Assembly: GCA_965207535.1 (NCBI GenBank)
Contig: CBDBMR010000015.1
Span: 248,001-312,000 of the forward strand
Reading direction: 5' to 3'
DNA: 64,000 nucleotides
Source of the DNA: JAJDXO01 sp965207535
GTDB taxonomy: Bacteria > Pseudomonadota > Alphaproteobacteria > Rhodospirillales > UBA2165
This document shows, in pieces, positions 16,470 through 25,283 of the stretch. A program made the position numbers and the translations under genes. The notes below the pieces were generated by a model. That model made no database searches, was not told the DNA's origin, and was given only the letters and a program-made list of their open reading frames with translations. How positions within the stretch are numbered: position 1 is the first letter of the stretch; each line of letters opens with the position of its first letter.

Positions 16470-17906
16470 ATGGCCGATCTCGAAAGCGCCCTCGGCGCCA
16501 TCGTCGGCGAGGCGGGCGTACTCACCGCCGAGGCCGACAAGGAAAAGTACCTCACCGATTGGCCGGGGGAGAATACCGGCCGGGCGGAGGCCGTCGTCCG
16601 GCCCGCTTCCACCGAGGAAGTCTCCGCCGTGCTCGAATGGGCCAACGAAACCGGAACGCCGGTGTTTCCCCAGGGCGGCAACACGGCGACCTCGGGCGGC
16701 GGAGTGCCCGACGGCGCGGGCAAGTCCATCGTCCTCTCCCTGGAGCGCATGAAGAGGGTGCGGGAGACCAGCGTATCGGCGCGCACCATCACCGTCGAAG
16801 CCGGCGTCGTGCTGCAGGAGATCCACCGGCTCGCCGAGGAACGGGACCTGTTCTTCCCCCTGAGCCTCGGCGCCCAGGGCTCGTGCATGATCGGCGGCAA
16901 CCTCGCGACCAATGCCGGCGGCATCAACGTGGTCCGCTACGGCAACGCCCGGGAGCTGTGCCTGGGACTGGAGGCGGTGCTGCCCGACGGCCGGGTGATG
17001 GACGTGCTGACCGGGCTCCACAAGGACAATACGGGCTACGACCTCCGCGACCTGTTCATCGGCTCGGAAGGAACGCTCGGCGTGATCACCGCGGCCACTC
17101 TCAAGCTCTTCCCCCTGCCCAAGGCCCGGGCGACGGCCTTCGCCGCCGTTCCCGACATCAACCGCGCCCTCGAGTTGCTCAACCGGATGCAGGCCGAAAC
17201 CGGCGGCGCCGTCGAGGCGTTCGAGATGATCCCCAAGCTGATGATGGAGCAGTACGAGAAGCACCTGCCCCACCTGAAGCGTCCCTTCGCCGACCCGCCC
17301 GACCTCTCGATCCTGATGGAGGTCGCGGCGACCTCGGACCGCGACGCGACGCCGGCGGAAGACGGCACCGTACCGGTGACCGCGCAGCTGGAGACCATCC
17401 TGGGCGAAGCCTTCGAGACCGGCCACGTCACCGACGCGGTGATCGCTGTCGCCGAACAGCAGCGCCTGGAGTTCTGGGAGCTTCGGGAATCGGCGTACGA
17501 GGCAGTGGTGAAATCGGGGCCGCGGATCGGCTTCGATATTTCCCTGCCCCTGGACCAGGTCCACGATTTCGTCGCCAATACGGAAGCCGCGGTCGAGGGG
17601 ATTTTTCCGGGCGCCAGGCTCTCCAGCGTCGGCCATCTGGGCGACGGCAACCTTCACTACACGGTCTATCCGCCGGACGGCGGGGCGGACCGGCTGGAGG
17701 AACTCAGGGCGGAGATCAAGCGGGCGGTCCTCGATTCGGTGGGCGGCTACCGGGGCTCGTTTTCGGCCGAACACGGCATCGGGGATTCGAAACTCGCGGA
17801 AATGGCCGCCTACAAGGACCCGGTGGCCGTCGAGGTGATGAAATCCATCAAGGCCGCGCTGGACCCCAACGGCATCATGAACCCCGGCCGGGTGCTGCCC
17901 GGCTGA
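16470..17906 (+). CDS. FAD-linked oxidase, GlcD / D-2-hydroxyacid dehydrogenase type
   Basis: 478 residues from ATG 16470 behind AGGGGG. The N-terminal FAD-binding PCMH domain covers about 35-215 (VVRPASTEEVSAVLEWA, VFPQGGNTATSGG, LGAQGSCMIGGNLATNAGG, IGSEGTLGVITAATLKL). The C-terminal domain includes the metal-binding GHLGDGNLHYTVYP and SFSAEHGIGDSKLAEM. Enzymes of this group oxidise D-lactate, glycolate or D-2-hydroxyglutarate, passing electrons to a quinone, cytochrome c or ETF. It stands alone between two family A repeats, so context does not give the substrate. Single-chain organisation argues against a GlcDEF complex. Confidence 0.9.
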   Translation: MADLESALGAIVGEAGVLTAEADKEKYLTDWPGENTGRAEAVVRPASTEEVSAVLEWANETGTPVFPQGGNTATSGGGVPDGAGKSIVLSLERMKRVRETSVSARTITVEAGVVLQEIHRLAEERDLFFPLSLGAQGSCMIGGNLATNAGGINVVRYGNARELCLGLEAVLPDGRVMDVLTGLHKDNTGYDLRDLFIGSEGTLGVITAATLKLFPLPKARATAFAAVPDINRALELLNRMQAETGGAVEAFEMIPKLMMEQYEKHLPHLKRPFADPPDLSILMEVAATSDRDATPAEDGTVPVTAQLETILGEAFETGHVTDAVIAVAEQQRLEFWELRESAYEAVVKSGPRIGFDISLPLDQVHDFVANTEAAVEGIFPGARLSSVGHLGDGNLHYTVYPPDGGADRLEELRAEIKRAVLDSVGGYRGSFSAEHGIGDSKLAEMAAYKDPVAVEVMKSIKAALDPNGIMNPGRVLPG

Positions 17907-17935
17907 ACCGTGGGGAAAATCCGGCGGTTGGTTAT

Positions 17936-18168
17936 GGATGCCCCGCGCTATCGGCGGGACATGACGACTTGCGGTCTACCCCCCCCCACCCTCGACGCCC
18001 GGCTATTGCCGGCCGTCTCGACCTCCCCCCATCGTGTTCCCTCTCCCCTGGAGGGAGAGGGATGCGGAGGCTTGGCGAAACGATAGTTGAGCCATAGCCG
18101 GAGCTGGGTGAGGGGGAATCGTCGTTTCACCCCCACCCTAACCCTCCCCCTTCAAGGGGGAGGGGATA
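17936..18168. repeat. compound repeat: family B fragment plus family A, copy 4
   Basis: The 305-base gap after the FAD oxidase starts with a family B unit (TGGATGCCCCGCGCTATCGGC to GGGACATGACGA), then an A-type module ACCCTCGACGCCCGGC ... GTCTCGACCTCCCCCC that appears in the opposite orientation at 28.3 and 48.8 kb, then the GGGATGCGGAGGCTTGGCGA tail and a final CACCCTAACCCTCCCCC hairpin. It is a mosaic of modules. No gene is visible. Confidence 0.75.
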
Positions 18169-18211
18169 ATTTTTCCGATTCTTAAAACCCCGGGCACGCG
18201 GACGCGGGGCC

Positions 18212-18637
18212 CTACTCGATGCTGACCAGTTCCAGGTCGATGACCAGGTCGTGGCCGGCCAGCGGATGATTGCCGTCGACGGTGACCTTCTCGTCATCGA
18301 AGGATAGGACGATCATTCGGACCTCCTGGCCCTCGTCGCTCCGGGCCGAGAGCATGGCGCCCGGTTCCAGCGTCACCCCGTCCGGGATATCGGCCCTCGG
18401 AATGTCGTAGACGAAGTCCTCGTTCCGCTCGCCGAAGGCGTCGGCCGAAGACAGGTTCAGCGTCTTCCTGTCGCCCTGTTCCATGCCGACGATGCCGTTT
18501 TCGACGACAGGCATGATCTCGCCTTTGCCGAGCTGGATGCGCATGGGCCGGGCGTTGATGGTGGATTCGAACTCCCGGCCGTCGCCGACCTTGCCGACGA
18601 AGTGGACGTGAACCGTATTTCCCAGTGCCGCGGCCAT
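18212..18637 (-). CDS. FKBP-type peptidyl-prolyl isomerase, SlyD/SlpA type
   Basis: 141 residues from ATG 18637 with GGAAGG upstream. The FKBP fold is split by an insert-in-flap domain: VHFVGKVGDGREFEST, PMRIQLGKGEIMPVVENGIVG, then the flap insert about residues 65-120, then NHPLAGHDLVIDLELVSIE. These are marks of the SlyD/SlpA branch, cytoplasmic folding helpers with prolyl isomerase and chaperone activity. The His-rich metal-binding tail of E. coli SlyD is absent. It lies 122 bases downstream of the cold-shock gene on the same strand, with a hairpin between. Confidence 0.9.
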   Translation of the reverse strand: MAAALGNTVHVHFVGKVGDGREFESTINARPMRIQLGKGEIMPVVENGIVGMEQGDRKTLNLSSADAFGERNEDFVYDIPRADIPDGVTLEPGAMLSARSDEGQEVRMIVLSFDDEKVTVDGNHPLAGHDLVIDLELVSIE

Positions 18638-18712
18638 GGCGGGGTCCTTCCAAAAGACAAAGGGCGATCCGGCGCGCGTGCGACCGTATCGCCCATTCCC
18701 TGAGGCTGCTCC

Positions 18713-18744
18713 GGGGACGGCCGATCACAAGGGACGGCCGCCCC
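18713..18744 (-). terminator. possible terminator after cold-shock gene
   Basis: GGGGACGGCCG (18713-18723) can pair with CGGCCGCCCC (18735-18744). It lies 16 bases after the cold-shock stop. No T run follows, so it may be only a stabilising hairpin. Confidence 0.35.
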
Positions 18745-18759
18745 GTTCGCGGGCAAACG

Positions 18760-18969
18760 TCAGTCGAGCGCGTTCAGGTTGTCGGCGGCCGAGCGGCCAT
18801 CCCGGCCGGGAACCACCTCGAACTCGACCTTTTGACCTTCGCGGAGACCGGTCAGACCGGCACGCTCCACGGCGGAAACGTGCACGAACACGTCCTTTCC
18901 GCCGTCTTCGGGCTCGATGAACCCATAACCCTTCGTGGCATTGAACCACTTCACGGTACCAGTAGGCAT
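18760..18969 (-). CDS. cold-shock domain protein
   Basis: 69 residues from ATG 18969, preceded by GGAAG at ideal distance; an in-frame upstream start at 19032 gives an extension not seen in the family. MPTGTVKWFNATKGYGFI holds RNP1 (KGYGFI) and VFVHVSAVERAGL holds RNP2, the aromatic patches that bind single-stranded RNA and DNA. The C-terminus (FEVVPGRDGRSAADNL) fits CspA-like proteins of alphaproteobacteria. Acts as an RNA chaperone; cold induction cannot be judged from sequence. Confidence 0.95.
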   Translation of the reverse strand: MPTGTVKWFNATKGYGFIEPEDGGKDVFVHVSAVERAGLTGLREGQKVEFEVVPGRDGRSAADNLNALD

Positions 18970-19271
18970 AACACTTCCTTCTCGTTTCCTTTTCAAACGG
19001 GCGCCAGCGCGGTTTGGCGGCCGGCTACCCAAGTTACGGCGATACTGTTTCTGGAAGTGCCGTTTCGTCTGAAGAGAAAAGGATCACACCGGAAATGCAG
19101 AACGCGTCGCAAATATACTAGCCTATTCCGGCGCCCTGGAACAGCCCACAATGCAGGGAGGGATTCCGACGGGAATTTGGCCGGAAAATCGGATGCGCCG
19201 CCCCTGACTCGGGCGTTCGGGGCTGATAGCATTCCGACCGGCAATTTTCCGGCGAAAAAGGGGGGACCACC
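18970..19271. other. 302-base divergent intergenic region
   Basis: Separates the cold-shock gene (minus) from the amidohydrolase gene (plus). It should hold both promoters and the long leader usual for cold-shock genes. I see a TATACT at 19114 and a GGGGGGA ribosome site just before 19272 but no confident promoter, repeat or ORF. Confidence 0.4.
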
Positions 19272-20243
19272 ATGACTATTCTCGACGGCCAGCGGGTCAT
19301 CGCCATCGAAGAGCACTATTACGACGTGGAACTGGTGGACCTGTACACCGGGGTCGACGCCAGGACCGGCGGCTGGGTGCGGGATGCCCTGGTCGAGGTG
19401 GGCGAGGAGCGGATCAAGTCCATGGACGATGCCGGCATCGACGTTCAGGTTCTGTCCCACGGGGCGCCGTCCACCCAGCGCCTGGACGCCGAAACCGGCA
19501 AGAGGATGGCGGCCCTGGTGAACGACAACCTCAAGGCCGTTTGTGACGCCCACCCCGACAGGTTCGCCGGCTTCGCGGCCCTGCCGACCGCCGATCCGGA
19601 GGCGGCCGCGGACGAGATGGAGCGCGCGGTGAACGATCTGGGCATGAAAGGCGCCATGATCCACGGGCTGATCGGCGAGGAGCGGGCGTTCATCGACGAC
19701 AAGCGCTTCTGGCCCATCTTCGAGCGCGCCGAAGCCCTCGACATGCCCCTCTACATCCACCCGGCCAACCCCCACCCGGCGGTGGTGGAGGCCTATCTCA
19801 AGGATTACGTCGAAGACTTCCCGGGAATCGTGAATGCGGGCTGGGGCTTCACCATGGAGACGGCGACCATCGGCATCCGCATCGTCCTGTCGGGGGTCCT
19901 GGAAAAGTACCCGGGCGTGAAAATCATCCTGGGGCACCTGGGCGAGGCCCTGCCGTTCCTCGCCTGGCGGATCAACATGGCCCTGCAGCGGCCGGGCAAT
20001 GCCGCCTTCCCCTTCAAGGAGATGTTCTGCCGGAACTTCTACGTCACCACGTCGGGATTCTTCTCCGACCCGGCGCTGCTCTGCTGCATCCAGGAAATGG
20101 GCACCGATCACATCCTGTTCGCCATCGACTATCCGTTCGTCAGGAATGAGCCCGGGCCGTTCTGGATGGAACGGCTGATGCTCAACACCGAAGACAAGGC
20201 CAAGATTCTCCACGGCAACGCCGAAGCCATATTGAAGATGTAG
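19272..20243 (+). CDS. amidohydrolase_2 family, ACMSD/gamma-resorcylate decarboxylase-like
   Basis: 323 residues from ATG 19272. The TIM-barrel metal ligands of the ACMSD branch can be picked out: E-x-H in IAIEEHYYDVE at residues 14-16, His in LYIHPANPHPA, His in LGHLGEALPFL, and Asp in AIDYPFVRN. This E-x-H start is the pattern of gamma-resorcylate type decarboxylases rather than HxH hydrolases. Such enzymes remove CO2 from aromatic or enoate acids with Mn2+ or Zn2+. It stands alone between the cold-shock gene and a family A repeat. A second member with a different motif is at 25542-26609. Confidence 0.85.
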   Translation: MTILDGQRVIAIEEHYYDVELVDLYTGVDARTGGWVRDALVEVGEERIKSMDDAGIDVQVLSHGAPSTQRLDAETGKRMAALVNDNLKAVCDAHPDRFAGFAALPTADPEAAADEMERAVNDLGMKGAMIHGLIGEERAFIDDKRFWPIFERAEALDMPLYIHPANPHPAVVEAYLKDYVEDFPGIVNAGWGFTMETATIGIRIVLSGVLEKYPGVKIILGHLGEALPFLAWRINMALQRPGNAAFPFKEMFCRNFYVTTSGFFSDPALLCCIQEMGTDHILFAIDYPFVRNEPGPFWMERLMLNTEDKAKILHGNAEAILKM

Positions 20244-20302
20244 CGTGGCCGTTGGGAATCAGAGGGTGGCTCAAGGGGGCAATCAGACCCGCGCCCGGCC
20301 GC

Positions 20303-20460
20303 ACCCCCTCACCCTTTTTTTGTGACCCCCTCACCCTAACCCTCTCCCCCTGAAGAAGGGGGAGAGGGGACTACTCTTCAACCCTCGCCCCCGTCAGGGG
20401 GAGAGGGATGCGGAGGCTTGGCGAGCTTGCGAGCCTTAGCCGAAGCTGGGTGAGGGGGAT
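20303..20460. repeat. family A palindromic repeat, copy 5
   Basis: Nearly the same as copy 1: CCCCTCACCCTTTTTTTGTG, core CCCCTCACCCTAACCCTC, CTCCCCCTGAAGAAGGGGG hairpin, GACTACTCTTCAACCCTCG, GGGATGCGGAGGCTTGGCGA and the end CTGGGTGAGGGGGA. Lies between convergent amidohydrolase and aminotransferase genes. Confidence 0.8.
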
Positions 20461-20513
20461 TTCGTGGCGGCAGGCCGCCTTGCCGGGGAAAACGCCGGGG
20501 CCCGCACTCGATT

Positions 20514-21857
20514 TCAGGCGGGCAGCGCAAGGGTCTCGGGATCGATTCGGCGGACGGCATCGACCACCGCCCCGCAGATTCTGCTCACTTCCGGTTCGGT
20601 TATGATCAACGGCGGGGTGAGCACGACGGCGCTGGCGCGCAGCCCCAAGAGAACGGCGTGCTCGCGCCGGACATAGCGCGGAAGTTCCCGGTACAGCTCC
20701 GGTGCGGCGCCGGATAGGGGCCGGCGGCTGTCCTTGTCGGCGACCAGTTCGACACCGATCATCAGGCCCCGCCCCCGAATATTTCCAACCAGCGGATGCG
20801 ATGCCAGCTGCGACAGTTCGTCGAGAAATTGCGCGCCGCGGGCCCGGCTGTTTTCCAGGAGGTTCTCGCGCTCGATGATGTCCATGTGGGCGGACGCGAC
20901 GGCGCACCCGACGTTATGACCGGCATAGGAATTGCCCGGGCCGATACCGTTGACCGCGTCCGCGAGCCTGCCATCCAGCAGCAGGGCGGCGATGGGCACA
21001 TAGCCGCTGGCGATACCCTTGGCCAAAACAATGATGTCCGGCTCCAGGCCGTAATCGTTCGACGTAAACCACGCCCCGGCACGGCCGAATGCCGTCACGA
21101 CCTCGTCCGCAACGAAAAGTATCCCGTGCTGTTTGAGGACAGCCGTCATTCGCGGCCAGTAGTCGTCAGGGAGCGGAATCATGCCGCCCGGGCCGATCAC
21201 CAATTCACCGAACATGGCCGCAATATTCTCCGGCCCGTGCTTGGCGATGACGGATTGCAGCTCGTCGACGCAGAAGTCGGTCATGCCGCGATTGCCGTAG
21301 AGCTCCGGGTGGTAGGGACGGGGCGCGGTGAGCTGTATGACTTCCTCCGGCGTTCCGGCCACGCCCGGGACGCCGCCGGCAAGCTCCACGCCCCCGGACG
21401 TTCCGCCATGGTAGGCGCCCTGGTGGGTCAGCACCTTGCGCCGTTGGGGATCGCCGTTCCGATGATGATAGAGGCGCACGAGCTGCAGCGCATGATCGTC
21501 CGCCTCGCCCCCGCCGCTCATGAACCGAACCCGCCGGATATTGCCGGGGGCCAATTCGATCAGTTTCTCGGCCAACGCCGTCGCCGGCATGCTCGAATAG
21601 TCGAAGCCGATGGAGAAGTGGGCCAGTCGCGCCATTTGCCGTGCGGCGGCCACGGCGAGTTCGGTGCGGCCATGGCCGACCAGGTTGAACCAGGCGCCGC
21701 CCTGGGCGTCCAGGTACGCCCGGCCGTCGACGTCCCAAACCGTCGATCCCCTGCCATGGCTGAGCACCACCGTGTCGGCGCCCCCGCCGCCGCCGGGATG
21801 CTGCACGGCGTTGCGGTCTCGTTCGATCCACTCTTCACCGGTCGTCGGTTCGGGCAT
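20514..21857 (-). CDS. class III PLP-dependent aminotransferase
   Basis: 447 residues from ATG 21857 (MPEPTTGEEW); a TTG two codons upstream is less likely. Fold type I signature: FVADEVVTAFGRAGAWF with the PLP-ring Asp, and PDIIVLAKGIASGYVPIAA with the Schiff-base Lys. SGGGEADDHALQLVR replaces the usual SGSEANE phosphate-binding segment, so one contact differs. Family members use omega-amino acids, amines or 2,2-dialkylglycine as donors. It begins 23 bases after a lumazine-binding-like gene and the tartrate-dehydratase-like gene lies upstream on the same strand, so the three may be one operon. Confidence 0.88.
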   Translation of the reverse strand: MPEPTTGEEWIERDRNAVQHPGGGGGADTVVLSHGRGSTVWDVDGRAYLDAQGGAWFNLVGHGRTELAVAAARQMARLAHFSIGFDYSSMPATALAEKLIELAPGNIRRVRFMSGGGEADDHALQLVRLYHHRNGDPQRRKVLTHQGAYHGGTSGGVELAGGVPGVAGTPEEVIQLTAPRPYHPELYGNRGMTDFCVDELQSVIAKHGPENIAAMFGELVIGPGGMIPLPDDYWPRMTAVLKQHGILFVADEVVTAFGRAGAWFTSNDYGLEPDIIVLAKGIASGYVPIAALLLDGRLADAVNGIGPGNSYAGHNVGCAVASAHMDIIERENLLENSRARGAQFLDELSQLASHPLVGNIRGRGLMIGVELVADKDSRRPLSGAAPELYRELPRYVRREHAVLLGLRASAVVLTPPLIITEPEVSRICGAVVDAVRRIDPETLALPA

Positions 21858-21880
21858 GGTCAAGTCCGCGGCCTCCGGCT

Positions 21881-22255
21881 CTAACAGGTCGAAAAGGTCT
21901 TGCTGACGATCTTCCAGACCCCGTCCCGTTTCAGCAAGTGCATGTAGTCGGTGAAGTTGTGCCGCCCGAAGCCGGTTTCCCTCAAGACCACCGATGCCGC
22001 ATTGTTCGTGATCGAGATGTGCTCGATCTCGTAGTCGAGGCCGGAAGCGGACGATCCGAGCGGCGGGTTCGACCCGACCTGCCTGAAAAAAGGTTCGGGC
22101 GTTCCGGTGACGAGCCTGTCGTCCACATATCCGTTCATGACCGCATCGCTCGCGAATGCGCCGCGAAGAGCGGGAAGATCCGCGTTGACGTAGCCCTCGA
22201 TGTATCCCTCGATGACGGCAACGATTTCCAGCTCGTCCTTGGAGGTCTCGGCCAT
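21881..22255 (-). CDS. NTF2-like protein, putative lumazine-binding type
   Basis: 124 residues from ATG 22255 after AGGAGA. The cone-shaped NTF2 fold is indicated by the helix IVAVIEGYIEGYVNADLPAL, the strand HISITNNAASVVLRETGF and the ending FTDYMHLLKRDGVWKIVSKTFS. This ending is the mark of the Lumazine_bd_2 (SnoaL-like) family. No catalytic Asp/His pair is obvious. It lies between the enolase-superfamily and aminotransferase genes. A small isomerase or ligand-binding role is possible but not shown. Confidence 0.75.
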   Translation of the reverse strand: MAETSKDELEIVAVIEGYIEGYVNADLPALRGAFASDAVMNGYVDDRLVTGTPEPFFRQVGSNPPLGSSASGLDYEIEHISITNNAASVVLRETGFGRHNFTDYMHLLKRDGVWKIVSKTFSTC

Positions 22256-22313
22256 TCCGTCTCCTTTCCTGTCCGCCGTTTATATCCGGTGGCGGCGGCC
22301 TTGGCGAACCCCT

Positions 22314-23480
22314 CTATGCGGCCAATTCCCGGAACAGCGAATAGAGCTCGTTCTGCCCTTCGAATCCGATGCCCGGCAATTGGGGTGCGGGAAGATAGCC
22401 GTCCCGGACCCGCGCGTCGTCCGCGTAACCGGAGAACACGCCGAAGACATGGGGGTAGGCTTCGCACATGCCCATGCCGAAACCGAGGGCGCAGGCGAGG
22501 GACATCTGATTGCCGCCGTGGGGAATGAACGAAGCCGGCGCCCAGCCGAATGACCGGCCGGTCTCCAGTATCCTCGCGCAGGTCCCGATCCCGTAGCTCT
22601 GCGGCACGTCGATATTGACCACGTCGGTGCCGGGCCGGAACCCGGCGTAGCGGAACAGGTTGCGGAAATCCTCGACGCTGAACAGGTTTTCCCCGGCCGC
22701 CGCCGGATTGCCGTAGGCCTGGACGAACCCGGACATGGCGTCGAAATCCACGGGATGGACCGGCTCCTCGAACCAGCGGAGGCCGAAGGGCTTGAGGCGT
22801 TCCGCATATTCAAGGGCGCGCGCCGGGCTCAGCCCGCAATTGGCGTCGACGGCCAGCTGGTGGCCGCCGTCGAGGACCGAGAGGATGGTCTCGATGCGGC
22901 GCACGTCGTCGTCGATGGAGAGCCCGCCGACCTTGGCCTTCACCAGGGTGTAGCCCTGGTCGAGATAGCCGCGCATTTCATCCATCAGGCTTTCCGGCGT
23001 CTCGCCGGGGGAGTACCACCCGCCGCCGACATAGCAGAAGACACTGTCGGACGTGGCGCCGTCGCCATACCGTTCGGCAATCAGCCGATGGAGCGGTATG
23101 GCCTCGATCTTCGCCATCGCATCCCAGAGCGCCACCTCGATGGTGCCGATCCCCACCGAGCGCTCCAGATCGCCGGCCGGCTTCTCGCCGAACATCATGG
23201 CCCGCAGCACCGCGTCCGGATCGAAGTTGCCCCGCGCCTCGTCCACGAGGCTGTCCGGGTCCTGGCGCAAAATCCGGGGAATGAACCGGTCCCGCATCTG
23301 CGCACCGCAGGCGTAGCGCCCCGTGGAGTTGAAGGCGAATCCGACGACCGGCGCGCCGTCCCGGACCACATCGGTGATCACCGCGACGATGGACGTGGTC
23401 ATGTCGTCGAACGAGAACACCGCGTTGCGGATATTCACATCCAGCTTGACCGCTTGCTCGCGAATTCCGGTGATGCGCAC
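22314..23480 (-). CDS. enolase superfamily, D(-)-tartrate dehydratase-like
   Basis: 388 residues from GTG 23480, right behind GGGAGAGG. Mandelate racemase subgroup features: KxK in LVKAKVGGLSI, metal ligands D in AVDANCGLS, E in FEEPVHP and E in AAGENLFS, and the His-Asp dyad with D in VVNIDVPQSYG and H in FIPHGGNQMSL. Overall layout (MTTSIVAVITDVVRDG, FNSTGRY, LPGIGFEGQNELY) strongly recalls bradyrhizobial D-tartrate dehydratase TarD, which makes oxaloacetate. The second Gly-His of the TarD GGHQ site is GGNQ here, so the true substrate may be another acid sugar. Divergent from the quinone oxidoreductase gene. Confidence 0.75.
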   Translation of the reverse strand: MRITGIREQAVKLDVNIRNAVFSFDDMTTSIVAVITDVVRDGAPVVGFAFNSTGRYACGAQMRDRFIPRILRQDPDSLVDEARGNFDPDAVLRAMMFGEKPAGDLERSVGIGTIEVALWDAMAKIEAIPLHRLIAERYGDGATSDSVFCYVGGGWYSPGETPESLMDEMRGYLDQGYTLVKAKVGGLSIDDDVRRIETILSVLDGGHQLAVDANCGLSPARALEYAERLKPFGLRWFEEPVHPVDFDAMSGFVQAYGNPAAAGENLFSVEDFRNLFRYAGFRPGTDVVNIDVPQSYGIGTCARILETGRSFGWAPASFIPHGGNQMSLACALGFGMGMCEAYPHVFGVFSGYADDARVRDGYLPAPQLPGIGFEGQNELYSLFRELAA

Positions 23481-23498
23481 GCCTCTCCCGCCTCCCTG

Positions 23499-23526
23499 TT
23501 TGACCCGCCGAAATTGCCGCGATAAT
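23499..23526 (+). promoter_or_regulatory. candidate promoter for quinone oxidoreductase gene
   Basis: TTTGAC (23499-23504) and GATAAT (23521-23526) are 16 bases apart in the 108-base divergent gap. Start of transcription would be near 23533, about 55 bases ahead of the GTG start. Confidence 0.4.
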
Positions 23527-23588
23527 CATGCCCCCGTCGAGCCGTTGGCGGAACGGCAAATCGAAATTTTCGCGAGGGAGAGATTTCA

Positions 23589-24566
23589 GTGCAGAACCGC
23601 GTTGTCATGCTTGCCGAACAGGGCGCGCCTTCGGTGATGACCGTCGAGACCCGGGATATCGGCGAGCCGGGCCCCGATGAGGTGCAGATCAAGCAGAACG
23701 TCATCGGCTTCAATTTCATGGATATCTATCAGCGCTCGGGCCTCTATCCCCTCGAACTGCCGAGCGGCATCGGCCTCGAAGCGGCGGGCACGGTGTCCGC
23801 GCTCGGCGCAAACGTCACCGGGTTCGAGGCCGGCCAGCGGGTGGCATACGCCACCGCGCCCTGCGGCGCCTACGCCGAGTACCGCAACTTCCCGGCGGTC
23901 CGCGTGGTGGCGCTGCCCGACGACATCTCGGACGAACAGTGCGCGGCGACCCTGTTCAAGGGGATGACCGTCGAGTACCTCCTGAACCGCTGCTACGACA
24001 TCAAGAAGGACGAGAAGGTCCTGTTCCTGGGCTCCGGCGGCGGTGTCGGCACGCTGGCCGGCCAGTGGGGCGCCGCCAAGGGCGCCTATATGATCGGCGT
24101 CGACGGCGGGGAGGAAAAGTGCGAACTCGCCCGCGCCAACGGCTATACGGAGGTCATCGACTTCACCAGGGAGGACGTGGCGGGCCGGGTCCAGGAGATC
24201 ACGGGCGGCGAGGGCGTGCCGGTGGCCTACGACCCCATCGGCGGCCCGACCTATGAGCAGACCCTCGACTGCCTGGGCCCCCGGGGCTTCTTCATCTCCT
24301 TCGGCACCACCGGCGGGCCCATGCCGGCGGTCGATCCGCCGATCCTGCAGAAACGGGATTCCCTCTACTTCACCCGGCCCACCGTCGCCACCTATACGGC
24401 CAAGCGCGAGGATCTGGTGATGTCGGCGAACTCGGTCTTCGACATGATCCGTTCCGGCGGCATCCGGGTGAATATCGGCCAGCGCTACGCCCTCGATGAT
24501 GCGGTGCAGGCGCACGAGGACACGGAAGCCGGCAAGACCGCCGGCTCGTCGATCCTGATGCCGTAG
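23589..24566 (+). CDS. NADPH:quinone oxidoreductase family (zinc-free MDR)
   Basis: 325 residues from GTG 23589, with GGGAG nine bases upstream. Medium-chain dehydrogenase fold: GroES-like N domain (VIGFNFMDIYQRSGLYPLEL, then GLEAAGTVSALGANVTGF), Rossmann GSGGGVGTLAGQWGAAKGA near residue 150. No zinc-binding Cys/His pattern, hence the quinone oxidoreductase (Qor/zeta-crystallin) branch that reduces quinones or enones with NADPH. It is followed 111 bases later by an AhpD-like gene on the same strand. Confidence 0.88.
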   Translation: MQNRVVMLAEQGAPSVMTVETRDIGEPGPDEVQIKQNVIGFNFMDIYQRSGLYPLELPSGIGLEAAGTVSALGANVTGFEAGQRVAYATAPCGAYAEYRNFPAVRVVALPDDISDEQCAATLFKGMTVEYLLNRCYDIKKDEKVLFLGSGGGVGTLAGQWGAAKGAYMIGVDGGEEKCELARANGYTEVIDFTREDVAGRVQEITGGEGVPVAYDPIGGPTYEQTLDCLGPRGFFISFGTTGGPMPAVDPPILQKRDSLYFTRPTVATYTAKREDLVMSANSVFDMIRSGGIRVNIGQRYALDDAVQAHEDTEAGKTAGSSILMP

Positions 24567-24581
24567 ATCGGCTGTAGGGCA

Positions 24582-24596
24582 TTCCGCCAGGCGGAA
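24582..24596 (+). terminator. possible terminator after quinone oxidoreductase gene
   Basis: TTCCGCCAGGCGGAA is a perfect palindrome 16 bases after the stop, able to form a short hairpin; CCTTTTG follows a few bases on. Weak as an intrinsic terminator. Confidence 0.35.
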
Positions 24597-24677
24597 AATC
24601 GGCCTTTTGCCGTTTATGGGTCTTCGGGGCCTGTCATATCCTCGGCCGGACAAACGAATATCCCAGGGAGCGGCGGC

Positions 24678-25277
24678 ATGCCTCGTATCCAACCTCTCGA
24701 TCCGGACGCTAATGATTTCGTCAAGGACCTGATCGCCAAGACGACGGAAAACATGGGCTTTCCGGCCAATAGTTTCCTGACCATGGCCCATTGGCCGGAA
24801 CTCGCCCAAGCCTTCCTGCAGCTCGCACGGACGGTGAACTTCGGCGACACGGAACTGCCTGTGGGCATCAAGCGGCTGGTCAGCTATGTGGCCAGCGCCT
24901 CGGCCGGCTGCCAGTACTGCATCGCCCATACGGGCTTTCAGGCGACCCGGTCGGGCGGCATTCCGGCCGAGAAGATCGAGGCGGCCTTCGAGTACGAGAC
25001 CAGCCCGCTGTTCACCGACGCCGAGCGGGCGGCGCTTCGGGTGGCCCAGTCCGCCGCCTCGGTGCCCAACATGGTCACCGACGAGGATATGGAAGAACTC
25101 AAAAAGCACTTCACCGACCGGCAGATCGTCGAACTGGTCGGCCAGGTCGCCGTGTTCGGCTTTTTGAATAGGTGGAACGACACCATGGCGACGGAACTGG
25201 AAGCCGTTCCGATCAAGTACGGGGACGACCATCTGGCGCAAAGCGGCTGGAACGTGGGCAAGCACGCCGCCGAGTAG
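24678..25277 (+). CDS. carboxymuconolactone decarboxylase / AhpD-like protein
   Basis: 199 residues. The helical CMD domain covers about residues 45-130, with the redox/active motif CQYCIAHTGFQATR (CxxC-x-x-H) typical of AhpD-like peroxidase partners rather than true gamma-carboxymuconolactone decarboxylases. A second CMD-like helical half follows (FGFLNRWNDTMATELEAVP), as in the family called carboxymuconolactone decarboxylase-like or YnjA. A role in peroxide or electrophile reduction next to a quinone reductase is plausible. Cytoplasmic, no signal peptide. Confidence 0.85.
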   Translation: MPRIQPLDPDANDFVKDLIAKTTENMGFPANSFLTMAHWPELAQAFLQLARTVNFGDTELPVGIKRLVSYVASASAGCQYCIAHTGFQATRSGGIPAEKIEAAFEYETSPLFTDAERAALRVAQSAASVPNMVTDEDMEELKKHFTDRQIVELVGQVAVFGFLNRWNDTMATELEAVPIKYGDDHLAQSGWNVGKHAAE

Positions 25278-25283
25278 GACGCC

